Source: Lolium rigidum
Taxonomy: Eukaryota; Streptophyta; Magnoliopsida; Poales; Poaceae
Length of the DNA: 64,000 nt
NCBI RefSeq assembly: GCF_022539505.1
Contig: NW_025901042.1
Coordinates: forward strand, 1 to 64,000
Reading direction: 5' to 3'
Below are positions 10,409 through 21,409 of the stretch, piece after piece. The notes beneath the pieces were generated by a model, which was not told the origin of the DNA, did not search any database, and worked only from the letters and a program-made list of their open reading frames with translations. Position 1 is the stretch's first letter. The number at the start of each line of letters is the position of its first letter. The position numbers were made by a program, and so were the translations under genes.

Positions 10409-13400
10409 ATGGCAGTGGAGGCCATGGCGGAGAAGGTCGCCGGCGCCGCCGGAGGAGTGGCCCCGGAGAGCAGCGTCGGCGCTGGCGGCGAGAGGCTGTC
10501 CTCCCGGTTCCGCCGGATCTGCGTCTACTGCGGCAGCGCCAAGGGCCGGAAGGCGAGCTACCAGGACGCCGCCGTCGAGCTCGGCCAGGAGCTGGTACGT
10601 TATCAAATCAACCCTCGCCCTTTCCACGCGTCAAAACCCACCTGAAAATCAAATCTGCTGTGGGTCTAAAATTTTGCTCCAACCAAAAAGTAGCCGTCTT
10701 CCTTCTCGCCGTCCCATCTCCCTAAGCCCCACGCATGTTCTTGTGTGGCGGCGAGTTCTTGGGGATGGCACGGCACGAGCCGCGTCTGCTGCTGCTGAGC
10801 TGTAGCGCGTCGTGGTGCACAGCGCACTGCATGGATCACGCCTCGCATGCATGATCATGCCTTGTACATGTACATGTGGCATGGCAATTGGCACACACAG
10901 GCACAGCTAAGCCATGGCCGCTCGATCACGCCTCACTCGCAGCACGGCACGGATAAGTACTGGTCCCAAAAGTTTCGTTTGCCATTTCTGCTCTTGCGGT
11001 TGGGTCATGGTCATGGATGACAATGATGGTTGTGACCTCGCTTGCTTCCCCGAAAGAACAATGTTTCTTGTTTTGCTGCTGCTGCTTCTTCTTCCGTATT
11101 TTTCACATAAAAAATAAAGAGAAATCCGACATTTGGTCTGTCCTTGATTCGTCTTGTCTTGGTGTTGCAGGTGGAGAGGGGCATCGACCTGGTCTACGGA
11201 GGAGGCTCCATTGGCCTCATGGGCCTCGTCTCCCACGCAGTTCATGATGGAGGACGCCATGTGATTGGGTGAGTTCATCTATCTCTCTCCCCTATCTCTC
11301 TAGTCGTTTGCGTGCTAGCAGGTGCTCCTCTAGCAAGGCTCTTCTTTGATGAGTGCTCCTCCTGTGGCTGTGCGTGCATGCTTCCTGCGCCTTCTTTGTA
11401 TCAAAATGGCAGCCTTTGCTTTCTCTCTGATCACCACAGGGGAGCAGTGGCCACTGGGGTAGGCCGTAGGCGATTGAGTCCTTGGCCATATCATCTCTCA
11501 GTGGGGGGCATTTTGAATGCCTCTGGCTTCCATTCACGGAAGTGGAACTACCTTTTGAGCTCGCTTCCGAAAGGCTCCTATCCTGCATGCTCAAAACCAG
11601 CCCTTGCCTCTCGGAGTGCTACCACTGCTTCCCCTTCTTTGCTCTAATTATTGTCTAGTGCTCATTCGGTCCATCTCTCTCCACGCACAGACACACTCAC
11701 ACACACACTGTAGCTATCTATCTGTGCATTGCCAGTTTCTTGCCATGGAAAAGAAAGCTGTGGCCTTACTGTTTGACTGCTTTATGCTAAAATCTGACGA
11801 GTCTTTCTGTTTGCCCTTCTCTTTTCTTCTGCAGGGTCATCCCCAAGTCCTTGATGCCCAGAGAGGTGAGGGCATCTCCAACCGGGCGACCCAAACGGAC
11901 GCGCTGGGCCGTCCGTTTTGGGCCGTTTGGGTCGCCGCCCGGACACGCGGACAGCGCCTCGCGTCCGCGTGTCCGTTTGGGTCGCGTGCTGCGCCCAACG
12001 CGCGGACGCATCGCATAAACCGGAGAAAAACGAAAACAAAAAAGAGGCAAATTTAAACGATATTTGATTAAACATATGCCCTATTTTGGGCAAATTTAGT
12101 ACATAGCCCTATTTTGGGCAAAAAAAACTAACAAAAGAAGCCCCTATATGGGCTTTTAAAATTAAACTAAAATATAAACAGAAAAGACCAAACCCTCTAG
12201 GGTTTGGTCGGCGGCGCGGTGGCCGCCGGTGCGTCGCCTAGCCCCTGTGGGCGTCGTCGGCGACGTCGTCGAGGTCCCCGGGCGGCGAGGCACGCTGTGG
12301 CTCGACCGCGCCGGGGACCGGCCTCTGCCGCCGCGCGCGCCTCCTCCCGCCTCCGGCCGGGGAGACCGCGGGGCCTCCTCCCACGGCGAGTGGGGGTCCG
12401 GAGCCACCCGCGCCGCCCTGGAGGCGGCCGCTGCCTCTCTGCGCCGGCGGCGCCGCCCGGCCTCCTGGCGCCCGCCTCCTCCGGCCGGCGGCACCCTCTC
12501 CTCCGGCGGCGGCTGCCGGTCGTCGGCGCGGCGCCTGGCCTCCTCCCGCCGCGCCGCCTCCTCCTCCTCCTCCCGTCGCGCCTGGGCGTAGAGCTCCCAG
12601 CCCTCCGCCTCCCGCCGCGCCGCCTCCTCCATTTCGGAGGTGCGAATGGCCGCATGGAGTTGCGGCCATTGCGCCTCTCCTCCGCCCGCCGAGACGATGA
12701 GGGCGGCGCGGAGGTCCGGGTCCTCCTCCGAGGACTCGGGCTTGGCGGCGGCGGTTGCGGCAATGCCGCGCCGCCGCGCGGCGGCCTCTCCGATGTGGAG
12801 GCCGCCTCGGTTTCCGCACGACGGTCGCACCGCCGGCGGACGACGGCGGCCGCTGCTCGCCTCGTCGTCGTTGGCTCCGGCGAAAACCCGGCTCGGGGCC
12901 ATGGCGGCGGTTTCGCTGCGGGAGTGGAGTGGGGACCGGAGTGGAGGGCCGGATCCCCTCCAGTCCCCATTTAATAGACTCCCTGGTCACCGACAGGTGG
13001 GCCCAAGGGAGACGAGGCGACCAGCGCCCGGACGCGAGCGGACGGCGCGTGCCATCCGCGGCCACGCAAACCTAGCCCAGATTTGGGCCGGGTTTGCGTC
13101 GTTCCGGCACGCCGCGGCCGTCCGCTTTTGCGGTGCGTCCCCGCGCTGGGCCGCGTTTTTGTCCGGCTCGACCCAAACGGACGCGCGGGCGCGGTTTGGG
13201 TCGCGCGGTTGGAGATGCCCTGAGCCATCCATCCACTCCTGGAAACCCTCTACTATTTGCTTGATGCTTCTAGTGCTAGTACCATTAATTCGCCCTCCAT
13301 TTTGCTAGCCACTTCAATTCGCTGTGCCTTGTGTTTCGTGGGGAGGCACGGCGCATTTATGCTCCTCACATGAATCTAATGCGCCTTTCCAACGGCAATG

Positions 13401-15225
13401 AGTACATGGATTTATGATCGCTACCTAGAGTGCATAGCAGCATGCGCTTGCCTTGCCTTGCATTGGAACTTTACCGGATATGCAACTAGTAATAACCTTA
13501 AAAAAATTACTTCCTAGCCGCAGAATACAAGTGTGTCATGGCTATTGACAATAATGCATTACGTGGAACTGGTCTCTGTCTTGATTTTTTACTAGTATAT
13601 GGAGTACTATGTGATGAGCTCATGTACTAGTACGCACACAGCTTTGCGTGTTATGCTAGCATGCTTCACATCAACAACTTCTTTACAGTTTACACACATC
13701 CTTCTCAGGGCATTTTTTGCACTGCTAGTTTCAGTACAGGTTTTCAATCACTGCTGCTGGTTAACAGTCTAGTTACTGCTTAAATTCTCAGGTCACTGGA
13801 GAGCCTGTTGGGGAAGTTAGAGCTGTCTCCGGCATGCATGAGAGGAAGGCCGAGATGGTTCGGTTCTCCGATGCTTTCATCGCTTTGCCTGGTACGACAA
13901 TTTTCAGCTAGTACTACCAAGATCTCCTGTTAATTGTTGCCTGCAAAATTCTGAAACTCTTATGTGTTGCGCAACAGGTGGCTACGGCACTTTGGATGAG
14001 CTGCTGGAGGTCCTCACCTGGGCCCAACTAGGAATCCACAAGAAGCCGGTAAGGACCGATTTCGATTCCTTGTTGCTCGAGAACCATCATGTCAAATAGC
14101 CTTTTTGCTAATAATTAGGCAATAATAATAATTTAAATATCATGTGTGCTGCCTGCATGTTTCCGAATCCTTCTCTTGTCTCAGTTGCAGCTATCTAAGG
14201 AATTAGTTTATCACAAAGTCGTTTAGAACCACTGCGATCTTGCGCTAACATCTTGCCCTTGATTGTGGCTGGCCTGGTGGTGCCCCCATCCCATGTGATT
14301 GTCTAGAAGCTTTCGCCATCCAGAGGCAAATCATTGATCAATAGTTTAAGCAGCCTACCATCTCAGAATGTTACATAGTCGATCTGGGGAGCATGCGATC
14401 TGCAATCTCCGTTGTTAATACCCTGTGCTAGTAAGATAAGAGTTTAAATCTTTCTGAAATATTGAAACACAGCTAACAGAATGATGTCCGAAGGATCCTG
14501 TACGAGTCAGATTTACATTGAAAAAGGAACGTATTGTTGGCATCCATGGTAGACTACTGAGCCACGAATCAGGAGCTGTAGAGAGGTGGACGGTTTGAAT
14601 AATCGAATTATTTAAATGTTAGTCCAGTTCGATTCATCATATCCATCGCTATTATTTGTGCCTGATGGGCCCTACCAAATGTTGGACTGTCATCTAGGAT
14701 TCGTGGCCCTCCGTGGAATGGATCCATTCGAGTATTATTTTTCCGAATAAAATCTGTTTGTGAATCTTAATGCTAGGTGTTCCCCCTTTTGCTATTATCA
14801 GTATACAAATTAGTACTAGTACTACTAGCTAGTGGTTAACGACTCGTCTCTTGAATATTTTGACCAGATCGGGCTCCTGAACGTTGACGGGTTCTACAAC
14901 TTCTTCCTGTCGTTCATCGACATGGCCGTCAGCGAGGGTTTCATCAAGGAGGATGCTCGGCGCCTTGTCATCTCAGCGCCTACCGCCAAGGAGCTAGTTC
15001 TGAAGCTCGAGGTAAATGAAGTTTCTGAGTTGGATCTTCCCACTGCATTACATTGCTATACTCAAATTTACCTATTGAAGTCTGTCAAGAACACAAATTC
15101 ATCATGTAATATGAATTTTGCAGGAGTATGTCCCGGAGTATGAGGTCGGGTTGGTGTGGGAGGATCCGAGCCAGATCCCGCATGGCTTCACGCCGGAGCT
15201 GGAGTCCGGCATTGCGACGTCCTGA
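10409..15225 (+). CDS. LOGL: Cytokinin riboside 5'-monophosphate phosphoribohydrolase (LOG family)
   Basis: Seven coding exons: 10409-10594, 11171-11268, 11835-11865, 13792-13891, 13978-14048, 14868-15011 and 15124-15225, all with GT...AG introns and phases that join to 243 aa. The enzyme releases free active cytokinin base from its riboside monophosphate, in the cytosol (family knowledge). Visible family marks: [14 protein letters not shown] near residue 35, the nucleotide-binding GGGSIGLMG, the [10 protein letters not shown] segment, and [10 protein letters not shown], the LOG/lysine-decarboxylase-like signature containing the catalytic Glu region. Length is normal (about 200-250 aa). The Ala/Gly-rich first 30 residues are variable in the family. 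Start chosen as the first ATG after the TATA box, in GGCGATGGC context. Intron 3 carries a Harbinger-like element inserted at its donor. The sequence looks closest to the grass LOGL1-type group, but that paralogue assignment is from memory. Confidence 0.95.
10595..11170 (+). other. LOG intron 1
   Basis: GT at 10595 (GCTG/GTACGT) and AG before 11171 (TTGCAG/GTGGAG). It contains several CATG/TGCATG motifs and the run CATGTACATGTACATGTGG at about 10858-10876. No gene or transposon end is visible. Confidence 0.85.
11269..11834 (+). other. LOG intron 2
   Basis: Donor GG/GTGAGT at 11269 and acceptor CTGCAG before 11835. A short CACACACTC run occurs near 11690-11710. Nothing else recognised. Confidence 0.85.
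11870..13220. mobile_element. Harbinger-like TIR element in LOG intron 3 (1351 bp)
   Basis: It starts GGGCATCTCCAACC and ends GGTTGGAGATGCCC; the inverted repeats are about 27 bp with one mismatch (CGGGCGACC versus CGCGCGACC). The 3-bp direct repeat TGA flanks it at 11867-11869 and 13221-13223. A GGGC... terminus with a 3-bp target fits PIF/Harbinger; TGA instead of TTA/TAA is a departure. Ends are GC-rich (repeated ACCCAAACGGACGCG motifs on both sides), followed by an A-rich segment (12060-12180) and then a very GC-rich core. No transposase or DDE motif is seen, so it is non-autonomous. Confidence 0.85.
12162..12902 (-). CDS. Unidentified open frame inside the Harbinger-like element
   Basis: A minus-strand frame of 246 codons starts with ATG at 12902 (product begins [17 protein letters not shown]) and stops at 12162. 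The middle (about residues 90-135) is a charged Glu/Arg-rich stretch, possibly a short helix ([16 protein letters not shown]); the rest is low-complexity Arg/Pro/Ala/Gly. The plus strand is open over nearly the same span, which is typical of GC-rich DNA, so a chance frame is possible. It does not resemble a transposase. It may be captured host sequence, since grass TIR elements often carry gene fragments; this is inference. Confidence 0.3.
   Translation of the reverse strand: MAPSRVFAGANDDEASSGRRRPPAVRPSCGNRGGLHIGEAAARRRGIAATAAAKPESSEEDPDLRAALIVSAGGGEAQWPQLHAAIRTSEMEEAARREAEGWELYAQARREEEEEAARREEARRRADDRQPPPEERVPPAGGGGRQEAGRRRRRREAAAASRAARVAPDPHSPWEEAPRSPRPEAGGGARGGRGRSPARSSHSVPRRPGTSTTSPTTPTGARRRTGGHRAADQTLEGLVFSVYILV
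14049..14867 (+). other. LOG intron 5
   Basis: Donor CCG/GTAAGG and acceptor GACCAG before 14868. The segment from about 14530 to 14740 has a weak inverted pair GCCACGAATC / GATTCGTGGC about 140 bp apart and could be an old MITE, but I see no clear target duplication. Confidence 0.7.
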
Positions 15226-16043
15226 CCGGTTCCGGATTCTAACCAGCCGCAGAAGCCGAATTCATCCTGGAAGCGTTTGTCAACCAGGCCAACTAAGTAG
15301 TAAGTAGTAGCAACATCTAACTGAAAACCACCAAAAAAAAAGAAGGAAGGAGAAGATCCAACCGGTGTGCTGGTCCCTGTCAATGGTTTGCTTTTGTCAC
15401 TGCCAGTGTCATGACGGTGTTAGCATTAATCAGGAGTGCGCTTAATTTGGTTATGGTGTTCTTTTGGTCGTAGCTTAATTAGCTAGAGCTTGTTCTCGTC
15501 TAGCCTAGAAGGAAGGAATTGGATGATGTATAAATGTGTTATGTAGCAGCAGCAGCAGATGTGTCTCCCTCCGTGTTGGTTACTAGTATTAGTATCAATC
15601 AAGAATGAAAAAATTTGTCTCCCTCTGCGTTTGCACGTGTGGATGATCATGGATGTTTCCTGGGTTCGTGCGGTGTGATACGGCGTACTGTTTCGTCTCA
15701 ACGAACTGTACGCGGCAGCGTTTGTTGGTCGTGGCCGCGCTTTTGGAAAGCAGAGCGGGGTTGTCGCCGTCGCATCGCACGAGCACGCACGCACGTCGGC
15801 GACGTGACCTGTCCCTCCCGGGAAAGGGAGCACTCAGGCCGTGCCAGGATTGTGTGTCGGCAAAGGGACAAGGGAGACACCGGTGGGGCTCGCCGACGGC
15901 GACCAAAGTGTCGCCCTGGAGTGATCCATCGTCTTCTTCCCCTGCCGCGGATGTCTGTCACGCGCGCACGCACACATGCTTTCGGTTGGCAAGCCGTTTT
16001 CTACCAAAGCTGAGCTTGACGTCGGGAATCCATGACCGGCTTA
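15226..16043 (+). other. LOG 3' UTR and downstream spacer
   Basis: After the stop codon the sequence is transcript-like to about 15610, with AATGAA (15603-15608) as a possible weak poly(A) signal and a CAG run (15547-15558). From 15650 to 16040 it is more GC-rich with no supported gene, ending at the left boundary of the Mutator element. Confidence 0.5.
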
Positions 16044-16059
16044 GAGCATCTTCATCCCT

Positions 16060-16162
16060 CCCTGATTTTAGAGTAAAATGCATCCACGGTACCGAAACTT
16101 GGAGACCAAAATCGATACGGTCACCGACGTTACAAATACAACGCGTACAGTAAATACGCCGC
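16060..16162. repeat. Left long TIR of the Mutator element
   Basis: The core from TAAAATGCATCCACGG through AAATACGCCGC is inverted at 22182-22288 with scattered mismatches and a small indel. Weaker similarity continues inward (ATTGATGTCACT versus ATCGATGTCACT). Roughly 100-150 bp TIRs are usual for Mutator elements. Confidence 0.85.
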
Positions 16163-16789
16163 ACATCTCATTGATGTCACTGTTTGGCATACATCATGGG
16201 TTATTGGGCGACTTTGGTGACATGGACCCCGCCTATCTGTGTAGCAAAGCGGCGCGGCCGTGTACGTTTTGCAAGAGGACCCTCGCAGCCATAATTTATT
16301 GTGTCTAAACCACCCAACTTCCCCTCCCCTCCTGAAAGGCAAGTTCCCCTCACCTGCGATCATTCCGAGGAGCAGCGCGGCGGTGCCATCGCCGTATCTG
16401 GAGCAGCACGCGGTTGGCCAGCGGTGAGATCGGTGGTTGTGATGCTCGTGGGCGCTCCGTTGGCGTTCGGAGAAGCCGGTGATGGCTCCGCAACGGCGGC
16501 CAGATAGTACGCTTTCGCCGGATTACTATAAGTAAACCAAAATTTGGATGAAATTTCAGTTGAAAGTTGAGACTTTTTCGTTATGGCTAGGGTTTGGTAG
16601 ACGAATGCGGCCTATTGAGACGAAAACTATCTCTGTTCCTGTCCTGTTAGGGATGCCAGCACGGGTAGGGGTTTGATAGGGTTTTACTGCAGTAGCAATT
16701 TCAGATGGTTAGGGTCGATTTTGATGGTTCGTTTACATGTGTTTTTCTGGCAGGTCGTAATAGCGACTATTTCTCTGTCGAGATTAACC

Positions 16790-19700
16790 ATGGAGGTTAC
16801 TTTCTTGGGCAAGGCAACAACAGAAGCTGTTGACGGTGTTGTTGTGTGTTTTGATCATGCCGACAGTAGGACATGGTCACCTACAGTTCTAGAAGATTTG
16901 GTTGATGGTCTGGGCTATGAAATGAAAGGAAGGATGACAGTGTATTATCTCATCCCAATACTAACAATTGGAAGGAATGGTTTGAGACGTTTGGAGGATG
17001 AAATTGACACAAATGATATGGCAAATTTTGTTGGCATTGGTCATAATCACATGAGTGTCTACCTGGACCATGATGAATCTATTAGGTCAATTGACTGGGA
17101 TGATGTGGTAGAGTTCCCTGTAGCAGATCTTCCTCCGGTTACCAGTCATGTGAAGCCTGTAGTACTTGATGATGATTCTCATGGGGAAGTAGATGATGCC
17201 CCTATTCCACTTCAGACTGTGCATGCAGAGGAAGGTGTGAGGACAAGAAGCAAGAGCAAACTTATGTACAAAAGTGAACAAGGACAACAAGGAGACAGAG
17301 AAGATGGTGAAGGGAGAGAAGAAGCAGAGCCTGATGAAGAAGCAGATGTTGACTTAGAGTTTGGTTTAGATGATTCTGATTATGCTATCAGTGATGAAGA
17401 TGATGATTTGTTTGCAGCAAATGTTGATGATGATGAGGATAAGGTTAAGAAGATGAAATGAAAAGATAGAAAGGTAGAAGGTGATGGTGATTCTGAAGGA
17501 GAAGATCTTTGGGGTCCTGAGTCGGATGAGGATAAGATTGAGTTGAAATTCAAGACATTTAGACCAGAAGATCTTTCTGCTCCTGTCTTCAAAATTGGGC
17601 TTAAGTTTGAGGATGTTAGTTTGCTTAGAAGAGCAATCAAGGAGTATGCTTGTCAAAACAGGAGGGATATTAAGCTTCCCATAAATGATTTGAGGAGAGT
17701 CAAAGCAGTTTGTAATGGAAGCAAGGCATGTCCCTGCTACTTGTGGGATAGCTATGATAGCAGGCCTAAGACATGGATGATCAAGAGAGGTATATAGATA
17801 AGCACACTTGTTCTAAGAAATGGAACATTAGGCAATTTACTGCTAATTTTGTAGCAGATAAATTTCTGCCAAGCTTCAAGGCTGGCCAATAAATGAGCTT
17901 GTAGAACTTTGGAAGGGTTGTGCAAAAGGATTGGAATATGACACCTGGTACAAACAAGTTACAAAGAGCAAGAAGGATTACCATGAGGAAGATATATGGT
18001 GATGAAGAAGAAGTAAAGAATGTTGTGGGACTTTGCAAATGAAATCAGAACAAGCAATCCTATAAGCTCTTTCTTCCTAGCTCTTGATGAAATCTCTAGA
18101 TTCAAAAGGTGTTATATGAGCTTAGATGCTCGCAAGAGAGGCTTTCTTCAAGGTTGCAGACCAATTATCCTCATTGATGGATGCCATGTAAAGACAAGGT
18201 ACAAAGGGCAGCTGCTCTGTGTTGTTGGTATAGATCCAAACGACTGTATCTTCCCCATAGCTATTGCTGCTGTGGAGATGGAAGATACATGTAACTGTTC
18301 ATGGTTTCTGCATACATTGAAGGCTGATCTTGACATTATCAATACAACTCCATGGATAATCATGTCTAACAAACAAAGGTATGCTTGCTAATTATTTTAT
18401 TTGTCAGTGCACATGTTTCTTGCTCATGCATGTTTTAATTCTTTTGCTAACTCCTATGTATTTGTGCATGGTCTTATAAATGCAGTGAGGGCTGAATTTC
18501 CAGATTCTGAACACAGGTTTTGTGTCAGACACTTGTGGCAAAACTTCAACCAGCTCTTCAGAGGTGATGCACTGAAGAATCAGTTGTGGGTCATTGCTAG
18601 GAGTAGCACAGTTGTTAGATATGAGAAAATCATGGAGCATATGAAAGCTTTAAACCCTGATGCCTATGACTGGTTGGATGCTTTGGATCCAAAAACCTGG
18701 GTTAGGGCATTCCAAAGTGATCTACCAAAATGTGACATCTTGTTGAACAACAAATGTGAAGTATTCAACAAGTAAGTTTGCTTGTCTCTACATTTACTTG
18801 ACCTTGCTTGCTTAGCTGAATTTACTTCACCTTGCTTGATTGCTTGCTTAGCTGTATTTACTTCACCTTGCTTGCTTGCTTGCTTGCTTTCTTGACCTTG
18901 CTTGCTTTCTTGTATCTGTAGGTACATCCTGGATGCTAGGGAGCTGCCTATGCTTGCAATGTTTGTTAAAGTCAAGTATCAGGTGATGACAAGACACTAC
19001 TACACTAAAAGAAAAGATGCAGCAGGTTGGCAAGGACCATTATGCGCCAAGATTTAGAAGAAATTAGATAAGCACATTGAATGGTCAAACAATAGCTTTG
19101 TAGAAGGATATGGTGATGATATATTCAAAGTTGGTGAAGTACTGAATTCAACTCCAACTGATTACATTGTTGAGCTCACTCATCAAACATGCACTTGCAT
19201 GAGGTGGAAAAAGAGTGGTATTCCTTGCCCACATGCTATCTCTTGCATGAGGGCAGAAGACTGGGACCCTGCTGAGCATGTGCACATGTGCTACTCAGTT
19301 GACATGTACAAGAAAGCCTATGGAAACATTGTCTATCCTTATAAGGATAAGACAGAGAGGGCCAAGATGGATGGGCCAAACATATTACCTCCAGACTACA
19401 AGAAGCATGTTGGGAGACCAACAAATGCAGAACAAAAGCTCCTGGGGAAGTAGATGCAAGAGGTGGAGGCAAAAGGATGTCCATGCAGGGTGTTATCATG
19501 CATTGCTTCTACTGTGATGAGCCTAGTCATAACAGAGGAGGGTTTAAGTGGAGGAAAGCACGGCTCCCAGATCCTAGGACAGCAAACTTGCCTCCTCCAC
19601 CACCACCGGAGACAGAGCCTATCACTACACAGGTAACATTGCTTCCCTGATGACATAGGTACATTTGTATATAGCTACTGATAGTGCTTACTGCCGCTAC

Positions 19701-20541
19701 ATTTGCGTGTAGATCCTAGAAGAAAACACTATCAACCCATCTAATGTGGATGCTCATGTTGTTGAAACCATGTCTCAACAGGTAACATAACTAACCACTA
19801 GTGTGGATGTTCCTTTTATTGAAACCAAGAGCAATTCCATTATCTATTTATTGGAAAGAACTGTGCATCACATTGCTACTATGTGGATGTTCCTTTTATG
19901 ATCTAATTGAAACTTCCATTATCTATGTATTGCACAGAACTGTGCAGAGAGAAACAACAACAACTCCCACACCTGAGTCCACCTTCATAGCTGATGCAAG
20001 GACAAACCAGAGTGAACCTCAAGTTAGGCCATCCACATTGCAACAAGGTGATCTTGCAAGGCAATTACAGGCCATGCAAGCTCAGAAAAACAAAGAGCTT
20101 GAGGACAGTAGGACTGCCATCCTGGAAGCCAAGTACATTGCACAAATGAAGAAAGCAGAGGAGAATGCAGTGAAGAAGCTTCTTCAAGAACAAAGAAAGA
20201 TAGAGCAAGCTCAAGCCAGAGCAAAGGAAACTGCTGAGAGAAGGGAGAGAAAAAGAGTGGATGATGAACTGACAAAGCTAGCTAAGGCTCAGACAAGGCA
20301 GTTCATTACAGAGACAAAGAAGGAGATAGTTGAGAAGAGAAAGAGAGAAGCGTATAAACAGAAATTAGCCGAGAAGAAGAAAGTTGTTGATGAGAAGAAG
20401 AAAGCCGCAGATGAGAAGGCAGCTAAGAGAGCAAAATATTCAGAGGAACTCAGGATTTCTGAGGCTGTTACTGATCTGGGTGTAGCTACCAGTGCAGCGA
20501 TACCAAGAGTCGACATGTTTGATGAATTTAGGCAGAAGTAG
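16790..20541 (+). pseudogene. MuDR-family transposase, inactivated
   Basis: Fragments in order match a plant MULE transposase. An N-terminal MuDR-type region starts at ATG 16790 and ends in an acidic linker. An in-frame TGA at 17459-17461 breaks it; the frame then continues to 17797 with the zinc-binding DNA-binding part, completed in another frame (KHTCSKKWNIRQ). The MULE core begins after more stops: IILIDGCHVKTRYKG carries the first catalytic Asp; the second catalytic site reads MSNKQ where SDKQ is usual (D to N, codon AAC). FPDSEHRFCVRHLWQNF follows an apparent intron near 18379. A SWIM zinc finger (CTCMRWKKSGIPCPHA) is at about 19190-19240, and a damaged zinc knuckle (CFYCDEPSHNRGGF) lies near 19505. 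A C-terminal Lys/Glu-rich coiled coil ends with TAG at 20541. Several stops, frameshifts and the lost Asp make it non-functional. Confidence 0.9.
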
Positions 20542-20675
20542 AACCTTACTGGCTTGTCAATGTTTCAGACTATGCTCCTTTTGGTGTCTGGATGATCTCT
20601 TCTCTATGTAATGCACTTGTTCTACATCATATGTAATGCACTTGTTAAGTACTGAATGATATTCAGCGTATGTCC

Positions 20676-21054
20676 ATCCTTTGTTAAAAATGAGTGTCGC
20701 AACTTTATCTAGGTACGGATATATGTGTCGAGATTTCTCGATCCTTTGTTAAAAATGAGCGTCGCAACTTTATCTAGGTACGGATGTATGTGTCGATATT
20801 TCTCGACCCTTTGTTAAAAATATGTGTCGCAATTTTATCTAGGTACGGATGTATGTGTCGATATTTCTCGATCCTTTGTTAAAAAGAAGTGTCGCAACTT
20901 TATCTAGGTACGGATGTATGTGTTGACATTTCTTGATCCTTTGTTAAAAAGAAGTCTTGCAACTTTATCTAGCTACGGATGGATGTGTCGACATTTCTCT
21001 ATCCTTTGTTAAAAGGAAGTGTCGCAACTTTATCTAGCTACAGATGGATGATCA
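20676..21054. repeat. Tandem repeat, 65-bp unit, about 6 copies
   Basis: The unit starts ATCCTTTGTTAAAAA and includes GTCGCAACTTTATCTAGGTA and a TCGATATTTCTCG-like end. The first copies are 65 bp and near identical; later ones diverge and the last is partial. The array sits between the 3' ends of the convergent transposase and GRF genes. Confidence 0.92.
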
Positions 21055-21057
21055 GTA

Positions 21058-21390
21058 GCCAACCACAGAACAACATTACCATTTAGCAGTTCCAAACCAA
21101 CATCTTACACAAGGATCATTTGTTCATAACAACAGTTCCAAACCAACAAATTACACAAGGATCATTTGTTCATTTGAGCAGTTCCAAACAACACAAGGAT
21201 CATCCAAACAATAACATCAGTTCCAAACCAACATCTTAAAACAGAGCACTTTGCAGTGCTGCTTCTACTACACAAGCATCTTCTACTACAAACAACTTAG
21301 CACTGCTTCTTCTACTACAAAAGCAACTTCTACTACAAACCACTACAAAAGCATCCTCTACTGGAAGGAGCAATGCCACCAAGCCACTAC
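21058..21390. repeat. Short-period repeats in the Mutator interior
   Basis: The phrase CAGTTCCAAACCAACA with ACACAAGGATCATTTGTTC recurs three to four times (21090-21240), followed by repeated CTTCTACTACAAA units (21260-21360). This likely forms the 3' flank of the minus-strand GRF gene. Confidence 0.7.
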
Positions 21391-21409
21391 AATGAGTAGT
21401 TCTCACTTC

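Larger units (their letters stand above)
11866..13791 (+). other. LOG intron 3, hosting a transposon
   Basis: Donor GAG/GTGAGG at 11866 and acceptor TTCTCAG before 13792. Without the Harbinger-like element and one TGA copy it would be about 572 bp. The native downstream sequence after the right TGA is GCCATCC, so the original donor read GTGAGCC. The part from 13224 on is AT-rich and unremarkable. Confidence 0.85.

Noticed and set aside
12204..12974. Plus-strand 256-codon frame inside the Harbinger-like element
   Set aside because: Overlaps an equally long minus-strand frame in DNA of extreme GC content; the product is low-complexity Arg/Pro/Ser and shows no domain.
14530..14740. MITE in LOG intron 5
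   Set aside because: Only a weak 10-bp inverted pair and no convincing target duplication.
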